Source: Oscarella lobularis (taxonomy: Eukaryota; Porifera; Homoscleromorpha; Homosclerophorida; Oscarellidae). Taken from it: a DNA stretch of 64,000 nucleotides. Below the pieces are notes generated by a model. That model saw nothing but the letters and a program-made list of their open reading frames with translations, searched no databases and was not told the origin of the DNA. The DNA lies in NCBI RefSeq assembly GCF_947507565.1, contig NC_089181.1, forward strand, positions 2,489,614-2,553,613, given 5' to 3'. The position numbers and the translations under genes are program-made. Positions 1 to 12,225 of the stretch are shown here, piece by piece (the first letter of the stretch is position 1; the number at the start of each line of letters is the position of its first letter).

Positions 1-1874
1 GACTGCCCGTCGACTTGGGTGTCTTCGCTGAGAGGCGTCAGCAAGGGGGGTCCCTTTTCTGGCTCGGGCTGATCCGGTTCTTCGCGTTCTTCCTCCTCTT
101 CTTCGTCTTCGAAGTCTTCCTCGGCTTTTTGGACGGGATTGTGCCACGTGCAGCGTCCCTAACAATTACTCCCGGTTTTTCGTTGATAACTGAAATCGGT
201 TTTTAGACTTTACCTGAGGCAATACGTACTGAACGTGATGAACCCAGTTGGCAAGACTCGGATCAGCGAGGTCGCGAGCTGATAGGCCTTCAAATTCCGT
301 GTTCACAATAAAAGAATCGCGGCCTTGAGAAAAGGCAAAAATCAACTCAGTATGTTTACTGCTTTTTTTCTCGCGCTCGCGCACCTTCTTCCTCCTCCTC
401 CTCCTCCTCTTCTTCGAATTGATAATAGTTGAGAGGACTGACGTGCGTGGCCGCCGAAATGCGCTGAATCTGGGCTCTCAGATAATTCATTTCCGTCCCG
501 GGAAACGGCGGATAGCTAACCACCTTTAGAGGAGAAATCAAATTTCAACGTCATTGGGGCCCAATGAATTCAAACCAACCGAAGCTTCCAGGTTGCCCGT
601 AAAGAATTTTCTTATTTGTCTCGTCGCTTGGATCTGTGCCGGAGTGACGGGCGGCAGTCGAGTCCAGGGTTGACCCGCTGAAGAAACTTATCAATCTGAG
701 CAATTTGTCGATCTTTGTAAGTAATTACGTTCAGTGCAGACGAAGTATGTTTTTTTATTTGTTCCCATTCGATTTTCTTCTTTAGGAATGACTGGCGGCG
801 GTTTGTAATTGGATTTCGGTGGCTCATCGCTATCTCCTCCCTCTTCTAATAATGAACGTGTCGGTTAGATTGACTCGTCGAGTCTCCTTATCACCTTCTC
901 CTTCGTCTCCTTCCTCGTTCTTCTGCTCCCCAGTCTCTTCTTCATCACCCTAAGAACGAATGTCAAGAGCCAATGAAAGGTGAGCCGTAAATTAGCCCAC
1001 TTCGCCGTTTTCCTCCTCTTCTCCCTCGCCCTCGCGAAACTCTCCCTCAGCAATAATGTAGTCAGCTTGAGTTCCAAATATTTTTCCTGTTAACAATTCA
1101 TTAGTTTTATTTTGCATTTGTATCTATCCCCCACCCCAAAATCGCAACGTCTCAAGAGGCTGCTCTTGCGCCAGTTGCTTCAATGCCAAATAAATTCGAA
1201 ATGTGTCCTCCTTATTCAGTCCGACCTGTGTGACTTATAAAATAAAAGAGACGATGACTCTGTCTAGATTGTTTCACGTACTCCTGCCTGTTCGAAATAG
1301 AAAGCTTGCTCCATAACGTTGGGAACAACCGGAGTCAGCTCCTCTTCGGCTCCTTCCGCCTGCTCCTCGCTTTCTCCAGACACCTAAAAAAGAAAGAAAA
1401 GAGTTCTAATTGTTGTGTGAGAGTGGTCACGACGCGTACTGTACTGTACCTCGAAAAGTTTGCTCTGTTTTTCGGCCAATTCGACTTGTTCCGACGGAGC
1501 GTCGACGTCCTAAAAGACTATGAATTCGTTTGTTTACCTTTTAGAAGAGAAATAATGACCTGAATTGCGTCTGGTTCCGACGAGTATTTGTCTCGTTTCA
1601 CGCTTCGCGAAATGTCTTCGATTGCGTCTGAAGACGAGCTAGCTCACGAAGGCGAAAAGAATGTGTTGTTTTCATTTACCGACGGCATTGTCGGGACGTT
1701 CGTCGAGTACGCGATTGATAATTTGAGCCAAATGATCGTATCTTTTTCATAAAGACCGTCGATCGATCGCATACGTGCTCATATCTGCACTCACAGGTTT
1801 TCGTTCGATATGGTGCTGCTCTTGAGAAGAAAGCTCTTTGCATTTTGGTACGAAACCTCTTCTGTAGCGGCCAT
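1..1874 (-). CDS. RSPH4A: Radial spoke head protein 4/6 homologue (3' end outside window)
   Basis: Component of the radial spoke head of motile cilia, which transmits signals between the central pair and the outer doublets. The start is the ATG at 1874. Exon 1 (1795-1874) reads [20 protein letters not shown] and joins exon 2 (1680-1741, [20 protein letters not shown]) through a GTGAGT donor. This matches the N-terminus of animal RSPH4A/RSPH6A. Further exons to the left include an acidic block (1280-1530), a segment with [11 protein letters not shown] (about 240-330), and the Glu-rich stretch ending in [11 protein letters not shown] (1-150), all family hallmarks. The C-terminal region lies beyond base 1. 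One gene seems to serve both vertebrate paralogues (RSPH4A and RSPH6A), so the symbol is by family. The gene is divergent with Salvador, whose start is 184 bp away. Confidence 0.9.
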
Positions 1875-2057
1875 GTTTCGCGACGATTTAGACGCTGACT
1901 GTTGTCGCTGTGACAACGTAGCCGGGGTAATGGCGACTAACACTCCCTCGCAGGCGCTCCCGGATTGGAAAGGTCGACCCTTTTCTTCCTGGAAACGTGA
2001 CGTCATTGCGCGCATGTGTAGACCGTCAGCGAGCGATTTCGCGAACAAATTGCGACG
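1875..2057. promoter_or_regulatory. Bidirectional promoter, RSPH4A-like / SAV1
   Basis: This 183-bp gap separates the two start codons of a head-to-head pair, so both promoters and 5' UTRs must lie here or overlap the neighbouring gene. No TATA box is evident. The role is inferred from geometry alone. Confidence 0.5.
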
Positions 2058-4297
2058 ATGCGCCGCAAGAAAAGCGTCGAAAAGGACGTCGTCGCCCACT
2101 GCATCGGCCAAGGTCGCTACCGAAAAACCGAGGAGCCACCTACGTTCCTCAAAGGTTAGACGGCGCTGTTCGTGAGGAATTCGCGGAATGCGACCCCGAC
2201 TCGTCTCGCTAGAATTTCTCGAACCGCTCCAGGTCGCCGATCGAATAGGCCGAGTGCAGCCGCAGCTCTACTCGAATGGAAACGTAAAGCAACGGCCTCT
2301 ACGATTACGAAATCGGCCCCAATCGTCGTTAGTCCACTCGTCCTCTCTCGACGGCCCTCATTACCCGATCCAATCATCGAATAACATTACGCTGCTGCAG
2401 TCGTCCCCCGGCAATCCCGGCGGCAATTCTCAGCCGCCGCCGCCGCGCGTTCACCATCGACTCAGTCTCGACGCGCGACGCGAGAACGAAGTATCGTGGC
2501 CGCTTGCGCGCTCGCCGAGCGTCCACAGCGCGCGCGATCACACGACATGGAACAACGCAGATGCTGTCCCACCGGCGGCAGCGGTTACCGCGGTGTCCGT
2601 CATCGCGCGCCGATCCGAAATGACAACGTCCGCTTCGTGCGGCTCCATCCTCGATCATCATCACAATCATCATCATCATTATCCTCCTCATCGCGTCGCC
2701 GTTACGGCGACGACGGTGGCGGCAGCGGCGGCGGCGGCGGCGGCACCGTTTCAGCCGCCACCGCCGTCATATTCGAAGCAATCGCTTTCTGATTCTGGAG
2801 CGTTTCTCGATCGGCAGTCGTCTCAATCGGAAACGCAGTTAGCCGAAGCGGCGGCGACGACGGCGGTAGCGATGGCGGCGACGGCGATATCAGGAACGTC
2901 GACGACTCGATCGTTTACTTTTTCCTCGCGACGACTCATTCCGCCGCCGTCAGCGGCGGCGACGAGCGTGCCGTCGGGAGATCGTCGCGTGGCTGTTTCC
3001 GGAGCGACGTCGACAGGACGATCGGGTCGTCCGTCACTGATTGGAATCGCGAGCGCGTCAAATACGTCGTCGCTCGACGATTGTCGTGTGTCGCCGGACA
3101 CGGAATCGGACGAGTCGGGTCTCGGGCAAAATGAGTCGATGAGACCGGGTCGATTGTTGCCGAAGCAATTGTCGCGATCGTACAATTCGGTTGTGCGTTA
3201 TTCGGCATTCGCCGCTGATCAGAGTAGTACTGCTGCTAATAGAGGTACTCGGAAACCCAATAAGTTCTGCTCCTGGGTATAATAGCTCTTCTGGGCTCCT
3301 AGGAAGCGAAGACGAACCGTTTGTTTCTGACACACCTTTGCCTATCGGCTGGGAAGTAGCGTGGACGGGAACGGGACGTCGATACTACATCGAGTGAGTG
3401 TGCATATTTGCGGAGGGGATAGGAACGCTTTTTTATGCGCGGAATGTCTCTTATTTAGTCACAATACGGAGACAACGCACTGGAGTCATCCAGCGGAGCC
3501 AGCCGGTAAGAATCCGTGCTTCTCTCGTCTTCCTAATAGTCTCTGGCATGAGTGCAATGTTACTCATCTCGCTACTTGTGCATAGTTAATGCCTGTCGTT
3601 TGCAGGTCTTCCGGACGGTTGGGAAAAGGTCGAGTCGAGCGAATTTGGAACGTACTATGTCAAGTAAGGCTCGCCTCAACGTCACTTTTCTGTCCTTAGA
3701 ATAGAATGACTTTCAGTTTGAGAACGCAGAAGGCTCAGTATAGACAACCTGGCCAGAGATTGAGTCGTGGCGGCGGCGGCGGACCAGAGCAAATTAGCTC
3801 AGCCTTATCTCAGACATCATTGTCAAGTCATCATTCGAGAGCCCAGCACAGCCAGGGCTCGTCCTCCACGGCAAGTGGTCCGCGATGCATGCCTCTGCAA
3901 TATCGCAACGCAGGACAAGAAGGTAGGCGCGTTCAGTATGCACAGAGGAAGGAGGTTGTGACGTCGCTTTTCTACTGCCGCAGATGTGCCTGAATGGTTG
4001 CTCGTATACCTCCAGACACCTCTTTCTGATAACAATATAAAGGTTTGTTCTTATTACTTTTTCTCGCATTCTTATCGTCGCTTTTTTTGTCTTTAGTGGG
4101 AAGATATGTTTGGTTGCGAAGAACTCGAGTGTTGGGATCGTATGGTGTGGCGCTTGTATAGGAAAGAAATGGAGCATGTTGTGATGCGCTACGAGGAGTA
4201 CCGGGTTGCCTTACAGAAGGCTATTGAGCATAGGGAGTGGCAGGACAGAAGAGCGGCATTGCGGCAAGCCACGGCTGCAGAAGAATCTATTGTTTAG
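2058..4297 (+). CDS. SAV1: Salvador homologue (Hippo pathway WW-SARAH scaffold)
   Basis: Adaptor that binds the Hippo/MST kinase through its SARAH domain and promotes Warts/LATS phosphorylation. Eight exons (2058-2154, 2213-3244, 3303-3393, 3459-3505, 3606-3663, 3717-3922, 3984-4042, 4097-4297) sum to 1,791 nt and keep frame, giving 596 aa against 383 in human. The N-terminus MRRKKSVEKDVVAHCIGQGR resembles the conserved vertebrate start. A large low-complexity exon (His, Ala, Ser and Pro runs) follows. WW1 begins LPIGWEVAWTGTGRRYYI and ends HWSHP; WW2 is LPDGWEKVESSEFGTYYV and ends KAQYRQP, lacking the second Trp as in other Salvadors. The last two exons carry VPEWLLVYLQTPLS and the SARAH helix (WDRMVWRLYRKEMEHVVMRY). 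The extra length lies mostly in the disordered exon 2. Identification is firm. Confidence 0.95.
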
Positions 4298-4530
4298 ATA
4301 GCAGTTTAAGAAATAGTTACGTTAATTAATTAGAAGAAAGGTATTGGGGGGCCTATTGCGGGTTGTAAATAGGAAAGCCAACGAAAGAGACATTTATCAG
4401 CGTTCTAGTTCATCCACCTACTGAAACTGTTTTATTCACCTTGTACATTGTCAATGGATTAGAATTTTAATAACTTTAATCTGATTGTATTTTAGCGCGC
4501 GTTTTTTGGAGCGCGCTAGTAGGCGTCTAA

Positions 4531-6199
4531 ATGTCTTTCTCGGGCTTGTATCGTTCGACGGACTCCGTCAAATGCTTCAAGCTACGAATGCGACTGCGCA
4601 AAGTCACGGCGGCAAGCGCATTCGCCGTTCCGCGCCCGCCAATCGCCGAAACGGACGACGACGGCATGGAAATGCGTCCGACCGAGCCAACCGAATCGGT
4701 CGTCGAAACGTGCGTCATCGGATGGCAAGAAAAGCTCTTTTCCGAACGCGAAGCAGACCTATTCGCCGACAAGACGAACTGCATATCCGGGCTCGAGCTG
4801 AAGTATCACGAAGACGTGACGCAACTCGTAGGAGGTCGACCGAACAATCGCATCTTCACCTACGTCGACGCCGATCGCTACATCGATCCATCCGAAGCGC
4901 AATCGAAAACGACGACGCCGGACACGCCCTCGACCTATCTCTCATCGAACGTTCTTCGCTGGCGACGTCGCCGTCGTCCGCTTCGACATCCGGGCGACAC
5001 CTCGCCGTCGGTTCCGTTAAACCCCGTACGCGTTCCGGCGACGACAGAGTCGCACGTGCAACTGTCTCCCGTGCACGTGATGCACGTGATGGCCGACCTG
5101 AGTCCCGCCGATCGGCTCGGTCGATTAGAGGACGAGCGACTTTTGTGCACGATGCAAGTCGACGCGCGCGGCGTCCTGCAAATCGAGCCCAACTTCAACG
5201 GGGGTCCGCGTGCATCGAAATACGTCGTCGAGAGCGAGGACAACGAAGTGTACGAATACGTAATTGAGCACGCGTCCAAGTCGGCCGACGTCGAGCAGAA
5301 AATGCACGAGAGCAAAATGTTCCGCGAATTGTACGCGCGTCATAGCGACATTCTCGCCGGCGTCGTCGGCGAGGATTTTGTTTCGGCGCCGCAGCCAGAC
5401 GGCGCCGTGCGTCTGCACGTCAGAGGCGAAATCGTGAAGGGCGTCGATTACGAGTATGATCATTTATACGTTCAATATGCAGTTGGCGTGCCGACGGTCG
5501 GCTGGTCGAGTCTCGCCGGTCAGTTAACTGGTTATAGCCAGATTTCCGCCTGTAAGAACGTGGCCGAAAAAAGAACGGCACACTGGGGTCTCCCCTTTGA
5601 GTTTGAGCTCGTTTTCGATCCCAGTCTTCTTGAAGGCGACGTAGGCGACGTGCAAGCGCAGCAGCCGCGTATTTATTTTCAAGTTGTGTCGCTCGACTTG
5701 TGGGAACGCTATCGTACGGAAGGGTACGGCTACGTGCACGTTCCTCACTCAGCTGGCGCCTATCAGGAAAACGTTTCCACGTGGCGACCGCTCGGTCACG
5801 GGCGTCTGTCCGAATTGAGACGTTTCTTTGTCGGCGGGGCGCCGGAGCTCGATGACTCAGCGTACGTTTATAAATCGGTTGGTTTTGATGGGAGCCACCT
5901 AAGTAGGTAAGGACGGGATGAACGTGATGCTGCCTGCCGTGGGGCACTTTTGCACTGTTTTGTTTTGATATAGGTATGGATTCAGAACTGAGACCTGTGG
6001 TTCGCTAACTGTCCGAATGCACGTTGCGGCGCAATGTTCTAATTGTATTAGATCAGCCAATTTAGGTCATTTGACGAGGTCTGACAGCGAGGAGACAGAT
6101 GGACGGAAGAGTCCTGGAAAAGAGACGTTATCCGCCGTATTGGATGCATTTCAACGTGCTAAGCAACGAATGCAGCGGGTTAGAGACAGTTTTAAATAG
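4531..6199 (+). CDS. MKS1: MKS1, B9-domain protein of the ciliary transition zone
   Basis: MKS1 is a subunit of the tectonic/MKS complex that gates the base of primary cilia. Two exons (4531-5906 and 5974-6199) total 1,602 nt and encode 533 aa (human 559). Conserved blocks in order are CVIGWQEKLFSEREADLF, the NNRIFTYVDADRYID segment, VMHVMADLSP, and the C2-like B9 domain from about residue 300 to 490. The B9 domain contains IYFQVVSLDLWERYRTEGYG, VSTWRPLGHGRLSELRRFF and, across the splice junction, RYGFRTETCGSLTVRMHV. The C-terminal helix VLDAFQRAKQRMQRVRDSF matches the human end. The single intron splits an Arg codon (AG|G). The start is supported by the YRSTDSVKCFKLRMRL block, which aligns with the human N-terminus. 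Confidence 0.95.
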
Positions 6200-6509
6200 A
6201 GGGAACAAATGGTCCTATTTATAGAGTGGACTAGACCTAGACCGGCTGTAATAAGGAATAATTCAAGCCTTGTGTTTGCCTTTCTTCCAAAATAGCCTTT
6301 TCCTTCTAGCCCTTTTAGAAACCACGGGAAACAAACGTTCCGCCAATAACAACTATGAACCCTATATTTGGTCCTTTATAACGACGATCTAATTAGTAAG
6401 CAATATAGTATACGTAAGGCTGCGGTACTGTAGGTCATAGATTAGGGTCATAGATGACAGGAGGAAGTGCGCAACGCTGCGCGACAGCGCGCCTCTCTGC
6501 GACTCCACC
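6200..6509. other. Intergenic MKS1-EXOC8
   Basis: This stretch holds the MKS1 3' flank and the EXOC8 promoter. It is AT-richer than the coding DNA around it. No conserved coding frame, RNA gene or repeat was seen. Confidence 0.5.
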
Positions 6510-9500
6510 ATGATCGATCGTGAACATTTCGTCGCCGACGATTTCGACGCGGAAGAATGTGAGTTTTCGGCGCGACGTGCTTCGGAACGCGAGTTCGTTC
6601 TTTCCCAGTCGCGAAAAGCCTTTCGGCGAGCTGCGAAAGCGATGTCGAGCTGCAGAAGCAGCGTCGCGCCATTCAATCGCTCATCGACGACACGTCGCAC
6701 TCGCTGAAAAAGAACGTCTACAAGAACTACACCCAATTCATCGAAACATCGAAAGAGATATCGTGTAGAATATAAAAGAAATAAGCGTTGCACGTAGGCG
6801 TGGTGGTCCGATCACTCGTTTTCTCAGATTTAGAATCGGAGATGTATCAGTTGAGTCATCTTTTGACTGATCAAAAAAAGACGCTTGGGGCTTTTAGTCG
6901 ACTCTCGCTGACTGATCACAAAATCCAAGGCGAGAAAGACTAATTCTAAGTCAATGTCTATCTTTTTCATTTCAAATTTTTTTATTAGGAAGTGTTGCAA
7001 TGGACGATTTGGGCGACGCGTCCGACGACGACGAAAAAAACATAACGTCGGTCTTGGAAACGGTCGAAGGTTGCTCGGTGAATCAAAAAAGTCGATTTCC
7101 CTATAGCAAAAAAAATTTGAAAATTTTTCAATAGCACATTACCGAAGTTCCAAATCGACACTGCATTCAGTCCGGTCACTTCGTGGAAATCAATCCGGCA
7201 ACCCAAATGGAGGCTCGCTTCGTCCGCGCTTACCTTCTCAACGACAGTCTCCTCATAGCGGCTCACATAAAACACAGGCACCTATACATAAAGACAATGA
7301 ATATTTTTTAAAAGCCGAGTCGCTCTTTCTCTAGACGCGGTCCGGTAAAATATCGCTTTCAAGCTTTGTTTGAATTGGACAGCTTGGCGGTGGTCAACGT
7401 TGCTGATACTTCAGGTGTAGATTACCCCCTCTAAGCTTGACATACCGTTCTATCTTTATCGTCTGTTAGATATTCAGAACGCCTTCAAGGTCTTAATGTT
7501 TCCTGATACGTACATGTATCAGGCTGAAAACGCTTCGGCGAAGGTGTTCTTGCGTTTGATGAGGTATTGGGGCGGGCAAGTGGTTTTTTTTTCTTTTCAG
7601 ATTCAGTGGTTGGATCTCATTGACAAGACGAAACAGCATCACAAAGCGAAGCGCGACAAGCAGAGGAAATCGCTCGAAAGCCTCTCCCGTCACGATTCCA
7701 TTCACAGACGTAAACATCCTCATTATACAAATTGTTGCTTTTTTTCTAAAGACGTCCTGTTTTTGTCTACGCAGGATCCGAAGCGGCTATTGATGCCGCC
7801 CGTCAACAGGTAGAGAGAGATATAGATATGGTAATTTTGGATTATTGCTTTTGCTAGGCTGAACTGCTGGAAGCCGATTGGCTGCAGGATGCTCCGGACG
7901 ATCTTGACGTGTTCATTGCTCAGAGGGACTTTGAAGGGGCGCTCGAATTGATAGAGAAAAGTGCGTAAGAACGCGATGATCGCCTCAGGAATTTCCGGAC
8001 ATCCCCCCATTATTTCAAATTAGACTAAAAAGCAATAGGGCTTTTATCGCGACCTGATGATGATGGCTTCCTCCTTTTCCTTTCCTAGCTAAGACGTACC
8101 TGTCCGGACTGACGGAAAATCACGCAGTTCGTGATATCAGGTACAGTAGGCGAATTTTCTGGTTTGCGTTCCCCTTCCCTCACCTTTTCCGTCAGAAATC
8201 GCATTGAGCATCGTTCCAAGCATTTAGCCGAGGTTCTGGTGAAAGAGCTTCGTGGCTCGCCGGTGGGATCGTTGCGCGGCGGACCGCGCGCCGCGCGCAA
8301 AGCGGTCGGTTTGCTCTTGCGCTTGGGTCGCGCTGCGCAGGTAAGTAGCAGGACGTTCCTTTCTCCATTCAATGACCCATTTAAAATACATGAAACGCAG
8401 GCGTGCAACCTGTTCTTGAAGAACCGGAATAAAGTTATGGTGCATAGTCAACAGTGAGTATTGACGGTGGAATGTGCGCCGTGTATGGAGAAGTTGTCCC
8501 CGTTTGTTCAGACAGTTAAAAGTCGAGGGATCCGTCGTGCTCTACGTCGCCAAATTGGCGTCGGTCTTCTTCGACGGACTTCTCGAAAGCGTTCAGGAAT
8601 TCCAGCGCGCATTCGCAGGGAATCCCGACAGTTCGTCCGGTGAGGATGTGAACGACGTTAAAATGCATTCGACCTCGCCTCTTCCCATGAGCAAGAGTAT
8701 GAATACTGATGATTACAATTTGTGCTTCATACCCACCGCGCGCTCCCCCCGGTCTCCTCGCAATTTCTATGATAATCGTTTAGCCTTTGTCGTGTGGGCC
8801 GACGAGCAACTGCGCGTTTTCGTCGACCAGTTCACGCGCCAATTGGCCAACTGCAAGAATCTCGGAACAGTGGCCGAATGCGTGGAGGCAGCGCTAAAAG
8901 AATGCGAAAAGGTCATTCTCCTTACAGACGTGCGTCACATTGCCATGGCAACGTCGACTGTTTCTTCGCAGTTGTGCGTTGCCGGGTTAGACTTCACGTA
9001 CACCATGCATAAATTGATGCTCGAGTCGTTGGCCGACTCGATCAACGAGAGCCGAGATCGGCTCATTGAAGCGTGTCGTCTAAAGGCGGCGGTGAGGAGT
9101 GGTAGATCGAGTAGGGTGTGGTGCATCGAGACTGTTAGAAAATCCATCTCATTTAGGAGGAGACGTGGAAGCCAATGGATTTTCGCACCGACGAGAAACT
9201 GTTGAGCACGCTCGTTTTAGAAATGAATAATATCGGAATAGACGACTTTTCGAATCTCGTCTTTGGTGCGACGCAGAGAGAGAGACAGAGAGGATTAGTA
9301 AAATAAGTATTTTTTTATTCAGATGGCGGCAAAGTCGATTTGAGCGGGACGACGGTCTCGTTTTGCAAGGCGACTCATTCGTTCGTTCAAGAGGGACTCC
9401 GGCTCTACATTCCCGAGGTAAGAGACGACGGTTCGCCATTCAATTTTCCCCGCCGCAGTTTTTTTTTTCTTTCAGCTTTACGGCGTTTTTATCGAGAGTA

Positions 9501-9970
9501 CGTCAAGCTTGTTTCAAGAGCAGCTCATCATCATTCAAGACGCGCTCGCAGAAGACCAATACCTACAAGAGGTGATTTACCTATATTGAGAACTTCACAT
9601 ACTGAGAGTCAACGTTCCAGCATCCTTTCATATTAAAAAACGCCACGTTCATTCTGGAAACGATGTTGCCTGTCGTAGAAGAGACAGTACAAGTAAGCGA
9701 AACGCATTGTCACGCACCCCCTCCCCACACACACACAAAGAGCTCGAAGCAATAGCAAAACTGACATCACCTCCCCTTCCCCTCTCCCCCCACTCACAGA
9801 CAGCATTCGGTCGCGCCTCGCCCGAACTTCACGATCTCCACGCCGAGCTCGAATACCTCATGGAGAGCGGGGGTGAACCGAGCGGCGCCGACGGTGGCGG
9901 TGACGACGATGCAGGGATCGCCGAGGGCACCGTTGAATCGGAAACTGATTCAGACGGTGAAGTAGTTTAG
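6510..9970 (+). CDS. EXOC8: Exocyst complex component 8 (Exo84)
   Basis: Subunit of the exocyst, the octameric tether for secretory vesicles and an effector of Ral GTPases. It is built from many small exons. The N-terminus MIDREHFVADDFDAEE (6510-6558) joins FAKSLSASCESDVELQKQRR, then KNVYKNYTQFIETSKEIS and LESEMYQLSHLLTDQKKTL, the conserved Vps51-like coiled coil. A PH domain follows (FVRAYLLNDSLLIA to LAVVNVADTS and FKVLMFPDTYMYQAENA, about 7200-7580). The CATCHR helical part includes LPEDLDV-like DAPDDLDVFIAQRDFEGAL, SLRGGPRAARKAVGLLLRLG, AFVVWADEQLRVFVDQFTRQ and FILKNATFILETMLPVVEE. The end is acidic. The intron after ATCCAAG (6929) appears to use a GC donor. Exons between 9,200 and 9,830 are short and their borders less certain. 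Confidence 0.93.
6930..6988 (+). other. Candidate GC-AG intron in EXOC8
   Basis: The frame ATC CAA G must join GA AGT GTT GCA ATG to reach the conserved ITSVLETVEGC block. No GT occurs at the exon end; gcgaga does, and the 3' end is tattag. Confidence 0.6.
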
Positions 9971-11202
9971 CTAATCAACGAATCGACGATATTAAGTGCG
10001 ATGACGTGTCCTCCTCTCGCAATAGTTGTAGTTTTAGACAGTCTAAGATCTAAACTTAGCGTAATAGTAATAGTTCCTGGTGTCAATTTAATTTTCCGTT
10101 TGGTCTGTGCGTCTTGCAGTCAAGACAACGAGAACTGACAAACGGACCTAGAGCAGTTTGAGAATTTGAAACGACGCTAAAAATAGGTAAAGCCTTTGTA
10201 GTGAATTTTTGGCGGTCAGGTCGTCATCACTCAGACTCGATCCCCTAGTGAATCCGTCTAAGTGATGGCGCGTGCATAGAAGTCGAAGGTAGGAAGTGTG
10301 CGGCGGCAGACAACGTACACACAAGAGACGGCGAGGTCAATACTGATACATTGATTTCGTCTATTGATACGAGTTCCGCTGGCTTCGCGCAGCAGTGCCC
10401 TTGGGGAAAATGCAATTTGTTTGAAGCGGGAGGTCCAACCGTACGTACGTCCGTCCGTCGCGATTTTTGGATCCAGTGCAAACATCCGTGCACGTCAAGG
10501 GCGTTCCAGACCTTTTCCCGGCCGATAACATCCGCCGCTTGTTGACAAACGGACCTTTGTGGTTGCGGCTCTTCCCCCCCTTTCGAGTGAACCGTTTTGT
10601 GGGTCTTCGAGCACGAGTACGGCCTTTTTTTGCGAGCTTCTGGCCAAAATGGATTATTGCATATTAGAACGCCAACGCGGCTTTGTCGACTCGTGCCCGG
10701 AGGCGCACTCGCCACCTCCTATCTGCGTATGCAAACTGTTGGGTCATTTAAATCACTGAACCCTCCGTCCGACTAACCATTTCTATCTATGGACTGACCG
10801 ACCCCTCTGTACGTGGGCGGCGGTGGAATTACCGAGTAGGCGGTGATGAAAGATGATCTTTTTTCGCCTTACTCGCGCACCGCAAACGTTTAATTAAATA
10901 GCCACTTCTTTCCGCCGCTGGTTTACTCTTGAGATAAGTGCTTTCGACTGCTTTGTTTGGCTTTCTCATTATTGTGCGCTCGGTTTCTATTGATGGGTCG
11001 GACGAGCTTCGGAATTTGCAATACTGGCATGCAGAGTTGGCGAATCTTATTAGAGGAAGATCTTGTTGGGGCGGAGACACCGTCGTGACGTCTGCGTGCA
11101 GTCGCTAAGAATAAATAGCGACGATTCTAACGCTTTCTGTCAGTCGAATAAGAAGCAGCAAGCCAGTTACTAGTAACGGACAGACACCGAGTGCCACCGA
11201 CA
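9971..11202. other. 1.2-kb intergenic region upstream of the cystine-knot gene
   Basis: No credible coding exons were found; open frames on the minus strand at 10245-10715 show no conserved motif. A 14-bp direct repeat (tgacaaacggacct) occurs near 10136 and 10543, with a short acgt/ccgt tandem near 10440. A TATA-like AATAAATAG lies at about 11110, roughly 90 bp before the next start codon. This is the longest gap in the first 28 kb, as expected for a developmentally regulated secreted factor. Confidence 0.45.
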
Positions 11203-11811
11203 ATGAACAGCCGTCGTTTCACTTCTTCTATCATCGCTTCGTCGACGCTGTACCTTTTGCTCGTTTGCTGTTGCCTACCTGAGACCGGGCTCGGCGCGCC
11301 GTCGCCGGCTCGATTGAAACGCGAAAGCTTTCGCGACACAAATATGACGATGGTTCGAGACGTGCACCATAAAGTTGACGGCTTTAAGACGATCGTTTCT
11401 GTCGCCGACCCGGAGATTTATAGCAAAATCAAAGATCCGCTGCCGCATCCAAGTTCTAGCAAGACGGCACCGGACACCGATGCTACTACTAGTAGTACTA
11501 GAACCATCAAACTGGACTTCAGTCCAAGAGAAAAAGAATGCGCACCCAAGAGGTACCGTGTCTCGCTGCACTTCGGTTCATGTCAACGGAACGTGGAAAC
11601 AACCATGTGTTTTGGTCATTGCTCGAGCTACACCATACCTGTCAGGCACACGTTGACTCGGGTGGCTAACGTATGCAAGTGCTGCATGGTGAAAAGTGGC
11701 CAACTTGTCTACATCATTCGCACGCTCGATTGTACTGTGGACGGCGTTAGGAAGACAAAGACGTTTCATATACCCAAAGCGAGAGAGTGCAGTTGCCGAG
11801 TTTGCATTTGA
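11203..11811 (+). CDS. Secreted C-terminal cystine-knot protein, bursicon/DAN-like
   Basis: Single-exon 202-aa protein starting at the ATG at 11203 (an in-frame GTG lies just upstream). Residues 1-35 form a signal peptide with a hydrophobic core (STLYLLLVCCCL). A Lys-Arg site (LKRES) follows near residue 43, then a linker and a cystine knot over the last 85 residues. The cysteine pattern is C...GSC...MCFGHCSSY...CKCC...LDC...ARECSCRVC. The CFGHC, CKCC and final CxCxxC spacing is closest to bursicon and the von Willebrand-type CTCK fold, with DAN/gremlin as the alternative. It would act outside the cell as a ligand or antagonist; the receptor cannot be deduced. The CTCK assignment is firm, the subfamily tentative. 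Confidence 0.8.
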   Translation: MNSRRFTSSIIASSTLYLLLVCCCLPETGLGAPSPARLKRESFRDTNMTMVRDVHHKVDGFKTIVSVADPEIYSKIKDPLPHPSSSKTAPDTDATTSSTRTIKLDFSPREKECAPKRYRVSLHFGSCQRNVETTMCFGHCSSYTIPVRHTLTRVANVCKCCMVKSGQLVYIIRTLDCTVDGVRKTKTFHIPKARECSCRVCI

Positions 11812-12225
11812 ATCCGGGCCGGCATTGGGCCCTTCAAGTTGACTCAACTTACTATAGTAGTACTGCACGCTGGTAGTTTTTAGAGCATTAGAAGACCGGC
11901 TCGTCGGTTGAGAGCGGCTCAGTACGTGACGACAAGCACTGCATGCTTGTACTATTATTAGTATGCAGGTTCTTATATTTATTTCCATTTGTACATTGAA
12001 ATACACGCGCTATATATAAACGACTCCCACCCGAAATAACGCTGACTCGACCTCAAGTTGCCCTTACCATCTATGGCCCGCAACGCTGTCTGATTGCACA
12101 TGATGCTGGCGGTTTTTTACCGTCTGCTTACATACGTCACGGGTCTATTAATTGATTAGTTGATTGATTGATTCCACGCGCCAACGACGTACGCATGCGG
12201 CGGACGTTGCGCCTGGATACGCGCC
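11812..12225. other. Intergenic, cystine-knot gene to coiled-coil gene
   Basis: 3' flank of the cystine-knot gene, AT-rich near 11940-12020 with AATA-type stretches, then the promoter of the next gene. A short (ttga)n-like stretch lies near 12150. No coding potential was recognised. Confidence 0.45.

Noticed and set aside
10245-10715. 156-aa open frame on the minus strand
   Set aside because: No motif, no splice partners, and an overlapping plus-strand frame of equal length. It is consistent with a chance frame in an intergenic region.
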